This document shows positions 8,759 through 20,330 of a stretch of DNA of 64,000 nt, one piece after another. The stretch lies in assembly GCA_028386065.3 (NCBI GenBank), contig JAKUCV010002525.1, positions 79,668-143,667 on the forward strand, given 5' to 3'. How positions within the stretch are numbered: the first letter of the stretch is position 1; every line of letters starts with the position of its first letter. A program made the position numbers and the translations under genes. The stretch is from Turnera subulata. Its lineage: Eukaryota; Streptophyta; Magnoliopsida; Malpighiales; Passifloraceae. Under the pieces are notes generated by a model. It was not told the DNA's origin. It worked only from the letters and a program-made list of their open reading frames with translations, and made no database searches.

Positions 8759-11438
8759 ATGGAGGGACACGTAAGACGCGTCATCGAGGAGATCGTGGGA
8801 GTTCAATACGGATCTCGGCGTAGAACAGTCCGGGATTTCTCCATCCCCGATGCAACCCTTGCACAGTCCAGCGTGATTCGCCCAGCTGTGCAAGCCAATA
8901 ACTTTGAGCTTAGGCCAGCCCTGATCAAAATGGTTCAAAATGAGCCTTTCGGGGGTTCCTCCAATGAAGACCCAAACCAACATTTGCAAGATTTTCTTGA
9001 AATCTGCGACACAATCAAGATGAATGGAGCCTCCGAGGATGCTATCAAACTGCGCCTTTTTTCATTCTCACTCAAGGACAAGGCAAAGGCGTGGTTAACT
9101 GCACAGGCTCCTAGGACATTTGATATATGGGCTACCTTATCACAAGCGTTCCTGAAGAAATTTTTCCCGCCCAGCAAAGCCATGATATTAAGGAACAACA
9201 TCATGGAGTTCAAACAAAAGTCCAATGAATCGTTCTACGATGAGTGGGAAAGATTTAAAGATGCACTAAGAAGATGCCCACAACATGGCCTTCCTGATTG
9301 GCTGATTGTGGAGAAATTTTACGCAAGGCCTGTGTGAGTCCCTCCGTGCACATGTTGATGCTGCAGCTGGAGGAGTTGCTTTAGCTAAAGACGCTGAGGA
9401 TGTGTACGAGCTGTTCGAGCACATTGCCAGCAATAAATTTCAATGGCCATCCGAGATACCTGGCGGGAGAACTGCCGGCGTTCTTGAACTTGACGCTATG
9501 AGCCTGATGAACGCCAAGTTGGATGCCATCTTGAAGATGAATGGGAAAGGACAACCCCATTCTTGTGCTATTTGTGAAGGATGTTATCCGGAGTGCCCAG
9601 CAGAGGGAGGCTATGAGCAAACATACCAAGAGCAAGAAAGTTACATCAACCAGAGAGTCCAGAAGGACCCTTACTCAAACACCTACAGCCCAGGTTGGAG
9701 TGACCATCCTAACTTCTCTTGGAAGCCTCAACAGCCCAACCAAAATCAAACCGGAAGGGGTCCTCCCGGATTTCCTCCCAAACAACCTGCACAAGCATAC
9801 CAACAAGCGTATCAACCAGCTCCTAAAGATGACATGCAATTTTTCATGACAAATTTTATGAAGCAAAAAACAACAATTCATGGAGGAGCAACGTCAAGTT
9901 GTGAAAGGGCTTTCTGGCGAGATTAACAATCTCAAGTGTCAGATCGCACAAGCTGGCCCTAGTCAGAGCAATCCTGGCAGATCACCGGGCAAACCGGAGG
10001 TAAACCCTAATGCTCAATGCAATGCCATCACTCTTAGGAGTGGAACTCAATACGGGGAGTGACAATCACCTCCAGTCCCGGTAAAAGAAGCAGAGCTCAG
10101 CCAAGCCGTGCAAGTAGACAAGCCTGCGGAGCATGAGCAGGCTGTGTCAGCCGCAAAGGGGAAGGCAAAGAAAGACGAAGTTAAGGCTTATGTTCCACCT
10201 ATTCCCTTCCCTCAACGGATCAACCCACTGGTCCACGACAAGAAGTTTGGACGCTTTCTTGAGATCATGAAAAAGCTCTACATTAACATTCCGTTCCTCG
10301 AGGCCGTGTCTCAAACGCCTACATATGCCAAGTTCTTAAAGGACATTTTGTCCAATAAGAATAAATTGATCGATTACGGGACAGTGGCGTTAACGAGAGA
10401 ATGTAGTGCGATTATTCAAAATAAGCTTCCAGGTCCCGGGACATTCACTATCCCCTACGACATAGGGAAGGTACGCATTGAGAGAGCGCTTTGCGATCTA
10501 GGCACAAGTGTTAGCGTGATCCCTCTGTCGATCAGCAAACAGCTTAACCTAGGGGATTTGAAACCTAATGCTATGTCACTCTACCTAGCAGATAGGACTG
10601 TCAAGTATCCAGTGGGAATTTTGGAGGATGTTCCTATCAAAATTGGGAACTTCTTCTCCCGGTTGATTTCGTGGTTCTAGACATGGAGGTCGATAACCAC
10701 GTACCTATCATCCTTGGACGACCCTTGTTGGGAACTGCTGGTGCCATCATCGATTTCAAGGGCGGGAAGCTCACATTACAAATCGGGTCTGAAAAGATTT
10801 GCTTTGTTGTTGATAAAGTGATTCGTAATGGAGTATTAGATGACTCGTGCAACCGACTTGACATCGTTGAAGAAGCAGTTGAAGAAATTGCAGCACGGGC
10901 ACACTATACAGATCCCTTGTTGGCATGCCTCGCCCATACAAAAAGCATTAATGATCCAGATCCAGAAATAGTAGGCCATGCATGCCAACTTGAAGTCTTA
11001 TCTTTGGCGTCTGCAGAAGAAGATATGAGATTTGCAAAGTTAGATAAGGTGCCAGAAGACATGACAGAAGAAAATGCTCCAAAGGTTAAGATGAAACCTT
11101 TACCTCCTGAGCTCCATTGTGCATTATTGGGAACAAACTCCACACATCCAGGTGGTATAAAAGTGAGTTTTACTGAGGGAGAGGAAGATAAGTTGCTGAA
11201 CAAAAAAGGACGACACAAGAAGACAATTGTGTATTCCACTGATGATCTTCTCAGGATTAATCCCTCAGTTTATACTCATAAAACTGGCAAAAAAGGATCC
11301 AAACACTGGCATGGGAGTATCATCCAAAAACAAGACCTCAGAATTGGAAACCGAGTCTTGTTGCCAAAGCTTTATGATCCTGGAGAGCCTACCGGACAAG
11401 AGGTAGTGCAACTGTTCCCCAACCCACCTTCATCTTGA
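8759..11438 (+). pseudogene. Athila-type gag-protease with pol deleted in frame (broken)
   Basis: Gag from 8759 (RVIEEIVGVQ) has the retrotransposon gag core (FELRPALIKMVQ to NFQWPSE), then a knuckle remnant CAICEGCYPEC and a proline/glutamine-rich tail. It is followed by the conserved ITLRSG and PPIPFPQR motifs and an aspartic protease with ALCDLGTSVSVIP and IILGRPLLGTAGAIID, so the D-x-G site is kept. Frame changes occur near 9325, near 9890 and near 10660, and TGA at 10060-10062 interrupts the frame. The last open part (10671-11438) runs from the protease into the start of the reverse transcriptase region (PLPPELHCALLGTN, about 11098-11139; DDLLRINPSVYTHK, to about 11283) and then directly into a typical integrase C-terminal tail (WHGSIIQKQDLRIGNRVLL, about 11308-11364). 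Reverse transcriptase, RNase H and the integrase core are absent between them. Confidence 0.92.
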
Positions 11439-13024
11439 GGAGCTCCGAGTCCAGCTACAAGACATTAAAGAAGCGCTGCATGGGAGGCAACCCACGATTC
11501 TTTCCCTTTTTCCGCAAATAAAAACAGCAAGTTCAGGTTCCTTTCGTTCTTTTGCTGTTTCAATTTATCTTCTTTTAAACATTTTGGTCCGCAAGCTCAT
11601 TTTTGTTAAATATGATTGCTGCCCCTGTTTTGTTTTTTTGAACTTTTCTAGTCCTCACTGCAAGTTTCAAGCTTGGGGTGGCTATATTTTCAGCATAGTG
11701 GCTACGGCCTTTTATTTCTTTTTAGCTTTCTTAGCATGATAATAAGTATTTTTTTCAGTTTATTTTTCGTTTTTTCTTTTGTTTGAATAAATTTTTTGCA
11801 AGTTACAGATGGATCCGTTGGGCTTAATTGCGCCCAATCCAACACAAAGTACAGGGATTTCTCCGAATTATCACGATCGAGTCTTGTTTCCGCTCATGAA
11901 CATTGGGGATGAGTTCCCAAATGGCCGAGTTACGCTTGTTGGTAAATTTTTCACATTGTTTCGAATTCACTTCTAACCTCTTTGCATGTTTTATTTTTCA
12001 AAGTATATTTGGCATTACATCTTGCGTCTTAGAACAGGTCCACAACCCCATCAAAACGAAATTTTTACAAGGTTTGTTTCTTAGGGATAGGATTAAGGCA
12101 TTCTTTTGCATAACCCACATTAACCACAAAACCTACCCATGTGTATATATTCACCTTCGTAAACCACTTTGGGCTTTTTCCTGGTAGCCATTTTTCTTAA
12201 ATCCACATTCACTACCTTTACCCTTTGAACCAATGGCTACTATCATTTTGTTTCATACACACACACCCTTATGCATTTTTCTCGGTCTTGTCTTTCCCTT
12301 AACATTTGCCTAACAACAAGATCAGTGGTGGTTCATTTATACACGGGCTCAACATAAGCTGCCGGTGCTCATTGTGGAGAATGGTATTAATTTGTCTACT
12401 ACGCCTTCAGCAAAGTAAAGAAACAAGAGAGAGATAATTCACAGAAGAAGAAAAGAAACAACACAGAAAATTGTTGTATCTCGCAAAAAAAAAAAAAAAA
12501 GAGAGAAGGCAAACAAAGACTCTCCACCGCACACTCAATTTAGAACCGTTCCACCTTGCTTGGCTTTGTTTCGCTAAGACCATTCCCTTTGAGCATTTGC
12601 ATCTTTTGATTACCTTTTTCCCTTCTTTCTTAAACTCAACATAAGCCCCATTAAAACCTAAATAAAGACCTTTTGATCCCTGAAATTCAATCGTTGCCAT
12701 TAGTGGAGACAGGGAAGTGGACCTGCATATTTGACCCTATTTTTAGTTTTTCAAAACTGCCAAATTCATTTTAGCAAACATAGAGGGATGTTGTGAATTT
12801 GATCAATTGGATTAATTGCCTAACAAAGTACATATTCGAACCATCTTGGCACTTTTTCTCAGGATTTTTGCAGGTTGGATGCCGGGACTTCTTTTGTGAC
12901 ATTTAGGGACTTACCATGTAACTTTGGTTGAATGGTCCAGTTGATTCCAATGGGAAACACGTTTTCATCCCCTTTTTTTCACGATAATTGCTTGCGGACA
13001 AGCAAAATTTCAAGTTTGGGGTGG
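11439..13024 (+). other. non-coding 3' region of the Athila-type element with polypurine tract
   Basis: Begins with the GCATGGGAGGCAACCCA region usual after Athila pol. It has long T-rich and A-rich stretches (A run at 12485-12500). A 55-codon ORF at 11809-11976 starts just after TTTTTTGCAAGTTACAG, which could be a splice acceptor; its product is unrecognised. The region ends with GCTTGCGGACAAGCAAAATT and CAAGTTTGGGGTGG, the polypurine tract (about 13011-13024) directly before the 3' LTR. Confidence 0.75.
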
Positions 13025-14803
13025 TGATGAGTGCACATTTTGCACTCAATTCCGCGTTATTTTCATGGTTTTTAACTTGCAAATATTATCTATTTTACTT
13101 TATTATGCTGTTTTCTTCCTTGTTTTTCACTTTATTTTCAAATAACCCCTTTTTCCAGTCCTCTTGTATTTTTATGCATTATTAGGCGCCAAACCACCAA
13201 GTTTCGGGGCAAAAGTGCAGTTTTCGGCACACGCTGCCCATGCGAGGTGCTGCCCATGCAGCCCATTCCAACATAGATAACCCATGACCACATGGCATCA
13301 TTAGAGCTTTTCTCAAGAAAATTCTACCCAAATTCTCAAAATAAATCCTCAAGACTATTTCTTTGAGTTTATATGGGCTACATCCACCAATGGAGAATTG
13401 TTCAAACTAGGCCCATTACTCCATGTGCATACTAAGTCCAACAGGGACAAAATAGTCAAAGAAGTACACTAGGTGTACTAGTGCATCACCTGCGCAAAAG
13501 GGAGCTTTGCCAATATCTATTTTTGGCATGTAGCAATTGTTGGTTACAGCGCCTCCACACGTGGCTCCTTTAAAAGACCAAGCAAAAAGTATGAAGACCA
13601 TGTAATGCTATCACTGCGCATGCAAAAGAGCAACAGCCAAGCTCCCTCGTCTTGATATGGAGCACTTGCAACTAATTTATCTCCTCACACACGTGGCGCT
13701 TCATGTCCCCAACTGAAGAAACAAATTGGTCAAAAGACCAATTCATGCGCCATTACCTACCCAAGCATGCACAGTGAGGAGCTGACCAAGTTTCTTTGGC
13801 TTGTAATGCAATTGATTTTTAACCACATGGTTGCTTTCATGCTACACTATAAAAAGCCAAGGCAGGCAAGGCAATAGGAATCAAGTCTTCCAGCATCAAT
13901 TCACTCGGCAAAACACATTAGTAGCTAGGAAACTTGTACTTTTCTTTACTTTGTAATTCCTAGTTGGCTGTAGCTTTTGGAAGTTTATTAACTTGGAGAT
14001 TTGTCTCTATTAGTTCAAAGTTGACTCCAAATTTCTTGTAAGTTTTCCCTTGAATTTATCATGTTGAATTATTTCCAAGTATTTATTATTTTCTTTAAGG
14101 CTATGTCTTGCTAGAATTCTTGTCTAGGATTAGGGGTTGAACTTGTCAATGTTTCCATGCACATTTAATTAAAGTTTATTTCTGAATTTATTCTCTTTTA
14201 ATCCGGTAATGAATCTTCACTATGTTAATTCACTGGCCATCGTTTAGCATAAATTTATATTAGGAAAACGTTAAGTGACAACGTCATTTGCCCATAGAAA
14301 AACATTAACCGGGCTATAAAAACCGACATCGAGGGAGGCGTGCTTTTCATTGGAGATTAAGTAGGTAAATTTCTTAATGCTCTTAGTTTATTTCATCACT
14401 AGCAAATGGATAGTGGACGTAAACTAGGAAGGGATTTTACGGCACTACGAGAGTAGGTTATCGATCTAGTTTAGATTTACCGATTCTTTTAAGAGAGTTT
14501 ATTTTCAGAATTAATTCATAGATTTTACATAGGCTAGCTATGTGGTGACAGAACATGGTCTGCTTATGCTGAGCTTAATTGCATGGAAATGTTGGCAAGG
14601 AATTCTCCGATGTCCTAGATATTTAATATTATTGAATTTTAATCGTTTCTATTCGCTTTCATTTTCCAATTCAAACATCAATCCTCAATATTATTTATTT
14701 CTCTAGATAATCATAAGTTGCTTAGTTGAATAGCACTTAACAAAGATCCCTGTGAGACGACCTTGGTACATCAACAATCCCGTATACTTGCGGGAAGCTA
14801 TCA
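13025..14803 (+). repeat. 3' LTR of the Athila-type element
   Basis: TGATGAGTGC ... GCTATCA, followed by the duplication CTTTT at 14804-14808. TATA box at 13848-13855. Confidence 0.95.
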
Positions 14804-14808
14804 CTTTT

Positions 14809-15365
14809 ACTTGTCATCATAAGTGCCTTGCATTCATGATCATTGATGTGAAGCCTTTACCGTAAGAGGCGAGGGAATCCAAGTCCATCGCTATGCTTTC
14901 TTTAAGCGATGGAGGCTTGAGTGAACCCGTTTCTCGATGCTTAGCAATGATGGGGATTAATGGGCCTTGGACCTCACGCGATATCCATTATCAGATGTGA
15001 GTAGGTCAACCTATTCCCTAGCGGCAATCTTTTGGCCCCCAACCAGCTGCATACCCTGAGCATCCCTTGCTTAATGAATCAATAGGTGGCATGTGCATTC
15101 TACGTGATTGTTGTTATGATTTTGAGTAAAGTGTGACAAAAAAAAAAAGTGCCCCATTTCATTTATGCATACCCAAGACAAAACTGGTGAGAGTTGATAT
15201 GTGTCGAGAGCCTTTGGGATCCCAAGAACCCTGATACTTATACTCCGACTGCCGGGGCAAAATGTGTGAGGAGGATCATACAAAGACGAATGTGGTTGAG
15301 GAACCCATGGAGTTGCTGAAAGGCCATGAATCATAGAGGTACTGCTGGCTTTACAGAAAGGGAAG
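14809..15365 (+). other. leader of the Tat-type element, no gene seen
   Basis: This continues the leader interrupted by the Athila insertion and runs to the first gag ATG. I see no ORF with a recognisable product; an A run lies at 15139-15148. Confidence 0.6.
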
Positions 15366-17513
15366 ATGGAGTCCCCTAGGAGTGATGGGGGACAAGGCTC
15401 AAAACCAAGCTTCGGGAACAAGATGGTGGTTATTCAGGATGATGACTCGGTGACGCAAGATTCCAAAGGGGTTGGAGAGAGACTCAAAAGGGTAGAAGAA
15501 TTGTTGAAGACCATGAAAAGGAAGGAAGATGATTGGAATTTGGATCGATTGTCCTTGTTCCCCGAAGCCCGGCTACCTGCGAAATTCAAAATGCCTGACA
15601 TTGAGAAGTTCAATGGAATGGGATGCCCTACAACCCATATGAAGATCAATGTAAGAATGCTTCAGCCTATGGGGATAGGACCAGAGTTAATGGTTTAACT
15701 ATTCCAAAGGACTTTATCAGGGGCGGCCTTGAAGTGGTTCATGACCTTAGATGAAAGTAAGGTGAGTAAATGGGAAGACATTTGCCGAGAGTTTGTAAAC
15801 CAGTACAGTTATAATACTGATGTAGATGTCACCAAGAGGGATCTTGAGACAACCAAGCAGGAGGCTCAGGAAACCTTCTTTGCCTATATCTCGAGATGGC
15901 GCGGTAAGGCATCATTAATGGTAAATAGGCCCACTGAAGAGGACCAAGTGCAAATGGTGATCAAGAATCTCCAACCAGCTTACCATGATCGCAGGTCGGA
16001 AACTACTATTCAAACTTTGAGGCACTCATCGGGGCTGGGATACAATTGGAGGATGCTATTAGCTTTGGGAAAATCAAGTCCTCTGTGGATACCCTCTCGT
16101 CCAGAAGAAACTTTAATGTGTCTCAAGGAAAAAGGTATGCTGAGGTGAACCATGTTGCCATCCAGGCACCGCTACAGATTGGATCAAAGCCTAGGGACTT
16201 TACTCCTCTCCCTATATCCTTGGGGAACATGCTCAAGAAATGCATGGAGAAGGGCTTGTTGCAGCCTTTGGATCCAAGGCCCGATCTGCCTCTTAGAGGA
16301 GACCCTAATAAGTTCTAAACAACAGATCCTGAAGAAGATATGATAGTTAAGCAGCTAAAGAAGACTCATGCAAAGATTTCAATTTGGGGTCTACTGATGG
16401 CCTCACGTCCGCATCGGGAGAAGGTCCTTCAAACCCTAAACAAAGCCCAGGTCCCTATTGACACTGCACTAGAGACATTAGCCAACATGATAGCGTCTGT
16501 GGAAACTGATAATCAAATATCCTTTTTCGATAAGGATTTGCGCCCGGGCAGGGGAATTCATGTTGAGGCATTGTACATCACCATCCAAGTCAAAGATAAC
16601 CAAGTACCCCTGGTACTGATAGACAATGGATCGGCTTTGAATGTATGTCCTTTGAAAACTACAAGCTTGTTGGGATTTGGGGCTGCAGATTACTTGCCAT
16701 CTCGAACAATGGTCAGGGCATATGACAATGCTCGAAGGGAAGTTCTGGGGATGATAAAATTGGAAGTGACCATCGGACCTGCTCCTTTTGTGATAGAATT
16801 CCAGGTGCTTGACATCACATCCAACTTCAACTTACTTCTTGGGAGACCTTGGTTGCATCAAGACCGAGCTGTAGCGTCCACTTTGCACCAAATGTTACGG
16901 TTTCCTTACCAAGGAGGGATAGTCTCAATCAAGGGGGGGACGACCGAGAAGAATATCAAGCCAGTATTTGGGATTGAAGGGGACGAGGAAGTGTCATTTT
17001 TGAGTTTTGTCTTTGAGCCCGTCGTTTGCAAACCGCCTTACTATGACTTTTTGGGTAATGTGGCAGTCATAGAGATCATGGAAAAGATGAGGTACTTTCC
17101 AATCATGGGGTTGGGGAAAAGACAACAAGGGATATTAGAGACCCCCCTAATTTCAAAAGCCACACCACCTTTTGGTCTGGGATACACTCCAACCTCAATG
17201 GATTTGGAGAAGCAAAGGGAAAAGAACCATGCAAGGGCTCTAGCTCGGAAGAAAAAGCAAGAGTGGGACTTTCCCATAAACCCCTATTTCAAGACACTGA
17301 ATGGCTATTTTATGAAAGAAGGGGGAGACTTTCCTTTTTGTGGATTTCCTGAACCATGGGTATGCAACATCACAAAAGTTAGGAAGCCTTGATTTGAGCT
17401 ATTTTTTTATTGCTATTCGGAAGAAGTGGAGGATCCAAAAGAAGGAGAAGAAGATGAAGATTTTGGCTGCAAATATCTCTTTGATGAAGACAGGGCTATT
17501 TGAAGAGACCGGT
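15366..17513 (+). pseudogene. Tat-type gag-protease (broken), no pol follows
   Basis: The N-terminal part has a coiled-coil-like helix (ERLKRVEELLKTMKRKEDDW) and the gag entry motif FKMPDIEKFNG. The gag core follows across TAA 15696-15698 in the same frame (ALKWFMTLD, WEDICREFVNQY, ETFFAYISRWR). A frame change near 16040 leads to VNHVAIQAP; a TAA at 16316-16318 is read across to the protease. The protease has VLIDNGSALNVCPL (D-x-G kept as DNG) and LLLGRPWLHQ, both typical of Tat/Ogre. After TGA 17390-17392 the same frame continues as an acidic tail (FELFFYCYSEEVEDP...) to 17513. A CCHC knuckle is not seen, and the usual reverse transcriptase does not follow. Confidence 0.88.
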
Positions 17514-18171
17514 GTTGGTCTACACTGGGTGCCTAGCTGAAGAGTTTGAAATCTAGTCTAAAGAATGCCAATAGGAGAGTCGTTGTTATATTACGTTTCC
17601 AAATAAATAAAGGCACTTTTTCTTTCATACATGACTATCTTGGTAATTTCTTCATGCATGAATGGTACATGTGAATGTAATGAGGTGGACAAAACTCCCT
17701 AAAATCTGTGGAAATTAATCCTAGGGCTAATACTAGTAAAAACGATGACATCGATTAAGTCCCCACAAATTCCAAGAGTCTAATTGAAAAAGCATCAAGT
17801 CACCTCCGTCATCAAGCAACCCAAACAAGGGAAGGGCTTTCGGAAAGCATTCAATTAAAAGATCATTTGAGGAAGACCCCATGGTGAACAACTCAAAAGA
17901 ATGTAACCAAACTACAAGTCATATGGGGAAACATGATGGAATCCGGAGGAAGGGAATCACAAACAATGTAAAAAGAACTACGTGAACCTGATTTCATGAG
18001 CTTCTACAAAAACAAACCCGAAACAAAAAAATAAAAGAAGAAGAAAAAAAAGAAAAAAAAGAAAAAAAGAACAAGCCATGAATACGTAGGATGTCCAAAA
18101 TGGGTCCGGTTCCATCTTTGCTAAGTAATAGTCCAAAGATTAACAAAACAGAAAAGGGGAGTTTTGTTCAC
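17514..18171. other. non-coding spacer between Tat gag-pro and the antisense gene
   Basis: No recognisable ORF. An A/G-rich tract at about 18025-18070 separates the sense gag-pro from the 3' end of the antisense gene; the two converge here. Confidence 0.6.
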
Positions 18172-19550
18172 TCATTTATTCGCATGCATTATGAATGTAA
18201 AGAGGTAAATGCTAAGATAGGACTCAATTTTTCTTGTGCTTCTTCTGACTCGACTCGCCCTCCTCATCCTGGCCCTCCTTGATGGGGCGATTAGGAGACT
18301 CGAACCCAAGAGGCGCAACCCTTCTAGAAACACCTCCCTTGAAAGATGCAAAGATCTCTCTGAAGCAGCCACGTCTTTCTTCAACCGTTCTAAGTAGGGC
18401 GTAGGAGGATGAATCTCAAAATGATTGCCAGTTGGTTCCCTTAAAGGAAAAGCCCAACCTCCTTTGATAGCCTTCAGAGCAGCAGCCTTCATGGGACCGG
18501 TGACCAGAATGGGAATATCGGATGGAACTGTTTGGCTTATGCCAAACTGCCTTAGAATTCTTCTCGGACGGTAGTATGTGGACTTTTCTATGCCCGGGAG
18601 TGCCACCCAATCTTTGCACACAGAACTGATAACCACCTCTTACATTCCGAGCCACCGACAGAACCAGGTGATTTGTTCAGCTTTGAGGCTCTCTATATAG
18701 ATGACCCAGTTTCGAGTAGTGTTGATGGAGACTAAATAACCACGTCGAACATAGTTTGTGGGATCAACTCGGGGGCGCTCAATCAATGTAAGGTGTTCAC
18801 ATAGCCACATCTACAAGAAGGAAGAATGATCACTGTAATAAAGCATGAAGTTTTAAGTGATGGTAATAAGAAATGAGAAGCCAAGTATATGCACCTGGAG
18901 TAGAAGAGGGAAACCAGTCAATGCGGCACGGTGGTCGTCGGCCAACGCATCCAAGCAGTGGAGGGTCTCACCCAATACCACAGGGTTCAGACTCTTTTCA
19001 CCAAAATGTCTAGCCACTAGTGCACCGACCTGGAGAGGGCAAACACCAGGGGATCCTACCAACAGGAATTCCCGTACCATCACAAGGGCAAGGGCATGAT
19101 TGCGTTCCTCTCTCCAACCGAAGTCCTTCTCCCTGTAATGTTGTTTTGAGCCGCCAAGGAAGTATCAGTCAATGATCTTTGAAAATTTCAGGTGATTGCT
19201 TTGATTCATGAAGAAGCCAATTTGTCCTTTAGCCAGGAAGAGAAATTCGCTAACCTCCTTCAGAACAACGTCATCAAGGGAAATCATGGCAACCCCTTTA
19301 TGAATTTAGCATCCAAGAAGGTGTTGAACTCATCAATAGTGGGACATAGCACCATCATGTCTCGGCCAAAATGGAACACACGGCGACTCTTATCCTAGAA
19401 TTTGGCAGCAGCACTAATCAGACTCTCTTCTATCACTAAACCATGAAGTTTGAACAGCCTGGACAAGCCCAACATCGCAAAGTCTATGCGGCACACAGGG
19501 GGAACACTCGTCATCCACTTAAGCACCTTAGCATGGAAATCCTCACTCAT
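18172..19550 (-). pseudogene. antisense DUF7745-like (plant mobile domain related) gene with one intron, in the Tat element
   Basis: Read on minus. Exon 1 from the likely ATG at 19550 (MSEDFHAKVLKWM) covers the N-terminal part (RRVFHFGRDMMVLCPTIDEF), then EVSEFLFLAKGQIGFF, then REFLLVGSPGVCPLQ and LGETLHCLDALADDHRAALT, ending GFPLLLQ at 18895. Exon 2 starts MWLCEHLTLIERP at 18810 and contains NYVRRGYLVS, QITWFCRWLGM and YYRPRRILRQFGISQTVP. This order (FHF..., SPLLLQ-W-L, PW-G, YxPxRVxRQFG) is that of plant DUF7745 proteins common in repeats. The reading is broken by TAG 19395-19397 and TGA 19165-19167, both where Trp is expected, by TAA 18640-18642, and by a frame change near 19290. The function of the family is unknown. 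Extra antisense ORFs are known in Tat-lineage elements. Confidence 0.8.
18811..18894 (-). other. 84-bp GT-AG intron of the antisense gene
   Basis: On minus, exon 1 ends CTACTCCAG and the intron starts GTGCATATAC. It ends TTCCTTCTTGTAG before ATGTGGCTATG. Both junctions fall in phase 0, and removing the segment joins two parts that are contiguous in related proteins (…LLLQ followed by W-L-…-L). It has a T-rich acceptor and is A/T-rich. Confidence 0.75.
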
Positions 19551-19616
19551 GATTACTCTAGATGTGTTTGGGATATGATATGACAAATTATGGAGGTCTC
19601 TGGGTACCAAAGGCTT

Positions 19617-19624
19617 TATTTATA
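19617..19624 (-). promoter_or_regulatory. TATA box of the antisense gene
   Basis: On minus ACAGTATAAATAAAG; a start about 30 bp downstream (near 19588) would leave a leader of about 40 bp before the ATG at 19550. The ATG at 19610 lies too close to the TATA box to be used. Confidence 0.6.
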
Positions 19625-19689
19625 CTGTTTTAGGGACAGTGGAATTTATCAAAACCCTAAGGCCCAGGTCCAAAAGAAAAGAGAACCGA

Positions 19690-19830
19690 AAAGGAAAATT
19701 CCAGGGGGGTCACGACCGCCATTGCCGACAGTCCTGTCATGAAGACCGCCACGGCCGACGGTCATCCGTACAAGACTGCTGGTCTGCAGCGGTCATCTGT
19801 TCACACAACCGCTGGATCGACAACTCGGCC
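19690..19830 (-). promoter_or_regulatory. cluster of GACCGCC/GGCGGTC words upstream of the antisense gene
   Basis: GACCGCC or its variants occur at least five times (for example around 19712, 19744, 19756, 19788 and 19808), mixed with CCGACAG and GGTCATC words. The same words fill the U3 hairpin region of this element's LTRs (5820-5880 and 22480-22590). Outside these words the two regions do not look alike. Confidence 0.6.
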
Positions 19831-19849
19831 CCGCCTGGAAAATTCCGAA

Positions 19850-20330
19850 AAATTCAAGAAAATTTTGGGGAGAGAGAGGAAGGGTAGGGGAGAGAAAATT
19901 AAAAGAAAGCAGAGGAAAAAGAAAGGGGTTGCATCCATTTACTGGGGGAATAAACTTCTTAAAGTGGGACCTGTTGACATTTTACTTGAATGAACAATGA
20001 TAAATGTTTTATATGAGGTCAATGCCATGCATGCATAACTTGTTAAATATTAAGACACGCATATTAGAGGCACGTCACCCCCATCTTATGATTACCAGGG
20101 GCATCATATGCCCATTCTGTATTTGCTGATGGGTTGAAACACCCACTGAACTGGGGGCACCCTCAAGACCCATCATTAGAACCGTAATGGGAAACTAGGG
20201 GCATCACACCCCACTTTTAGTTTGTATGTCTCAAGGAGCACGACACACCCCATTACCTTTAAACCCGGTTCATCGACATAAGAGGCATGGGGTCCAGACA
20301 TTCCAACCATGAGAGAATCTGTGAGATTAT
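19850..20330. other. non-coding region of the Tat element with GGGGCATCA repeats
   Basis: No gene seen. From about 20060 a loosely repeated word (GGGGCATCA.ACCCC and CACGTCACCCCC type) recurs every 40-60 bp. Confidence 0.5.

Larger units (their letters stand above)
6821..14803 (+). mobile_element. Athila-type Ty3/gypsy element with most of pol deleted
   Basis: Two LTRs of 1783 and 1779 bp, TGATGAG ... GCTATCA, flanked by the 5-bp target duplication CTTTT (6816-6820 and 14804-14808). Between them are an Asp-tRNA-type primer site, a broken gag-pro region, a short pol remnant, about 1.6 kb of non-coding DNA and a polypurine tract. It is inserted in the leader of the Tat-type element. The two LTRs look alike but carry many single differences, so insertion is not very recent. 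Confidence 0.95.

Noticed and set aside
14809..15365. A tRNA or small RNA gene in the Tat leader
   Set aside because: I could not find A- and B-box words with a cloverleaf.
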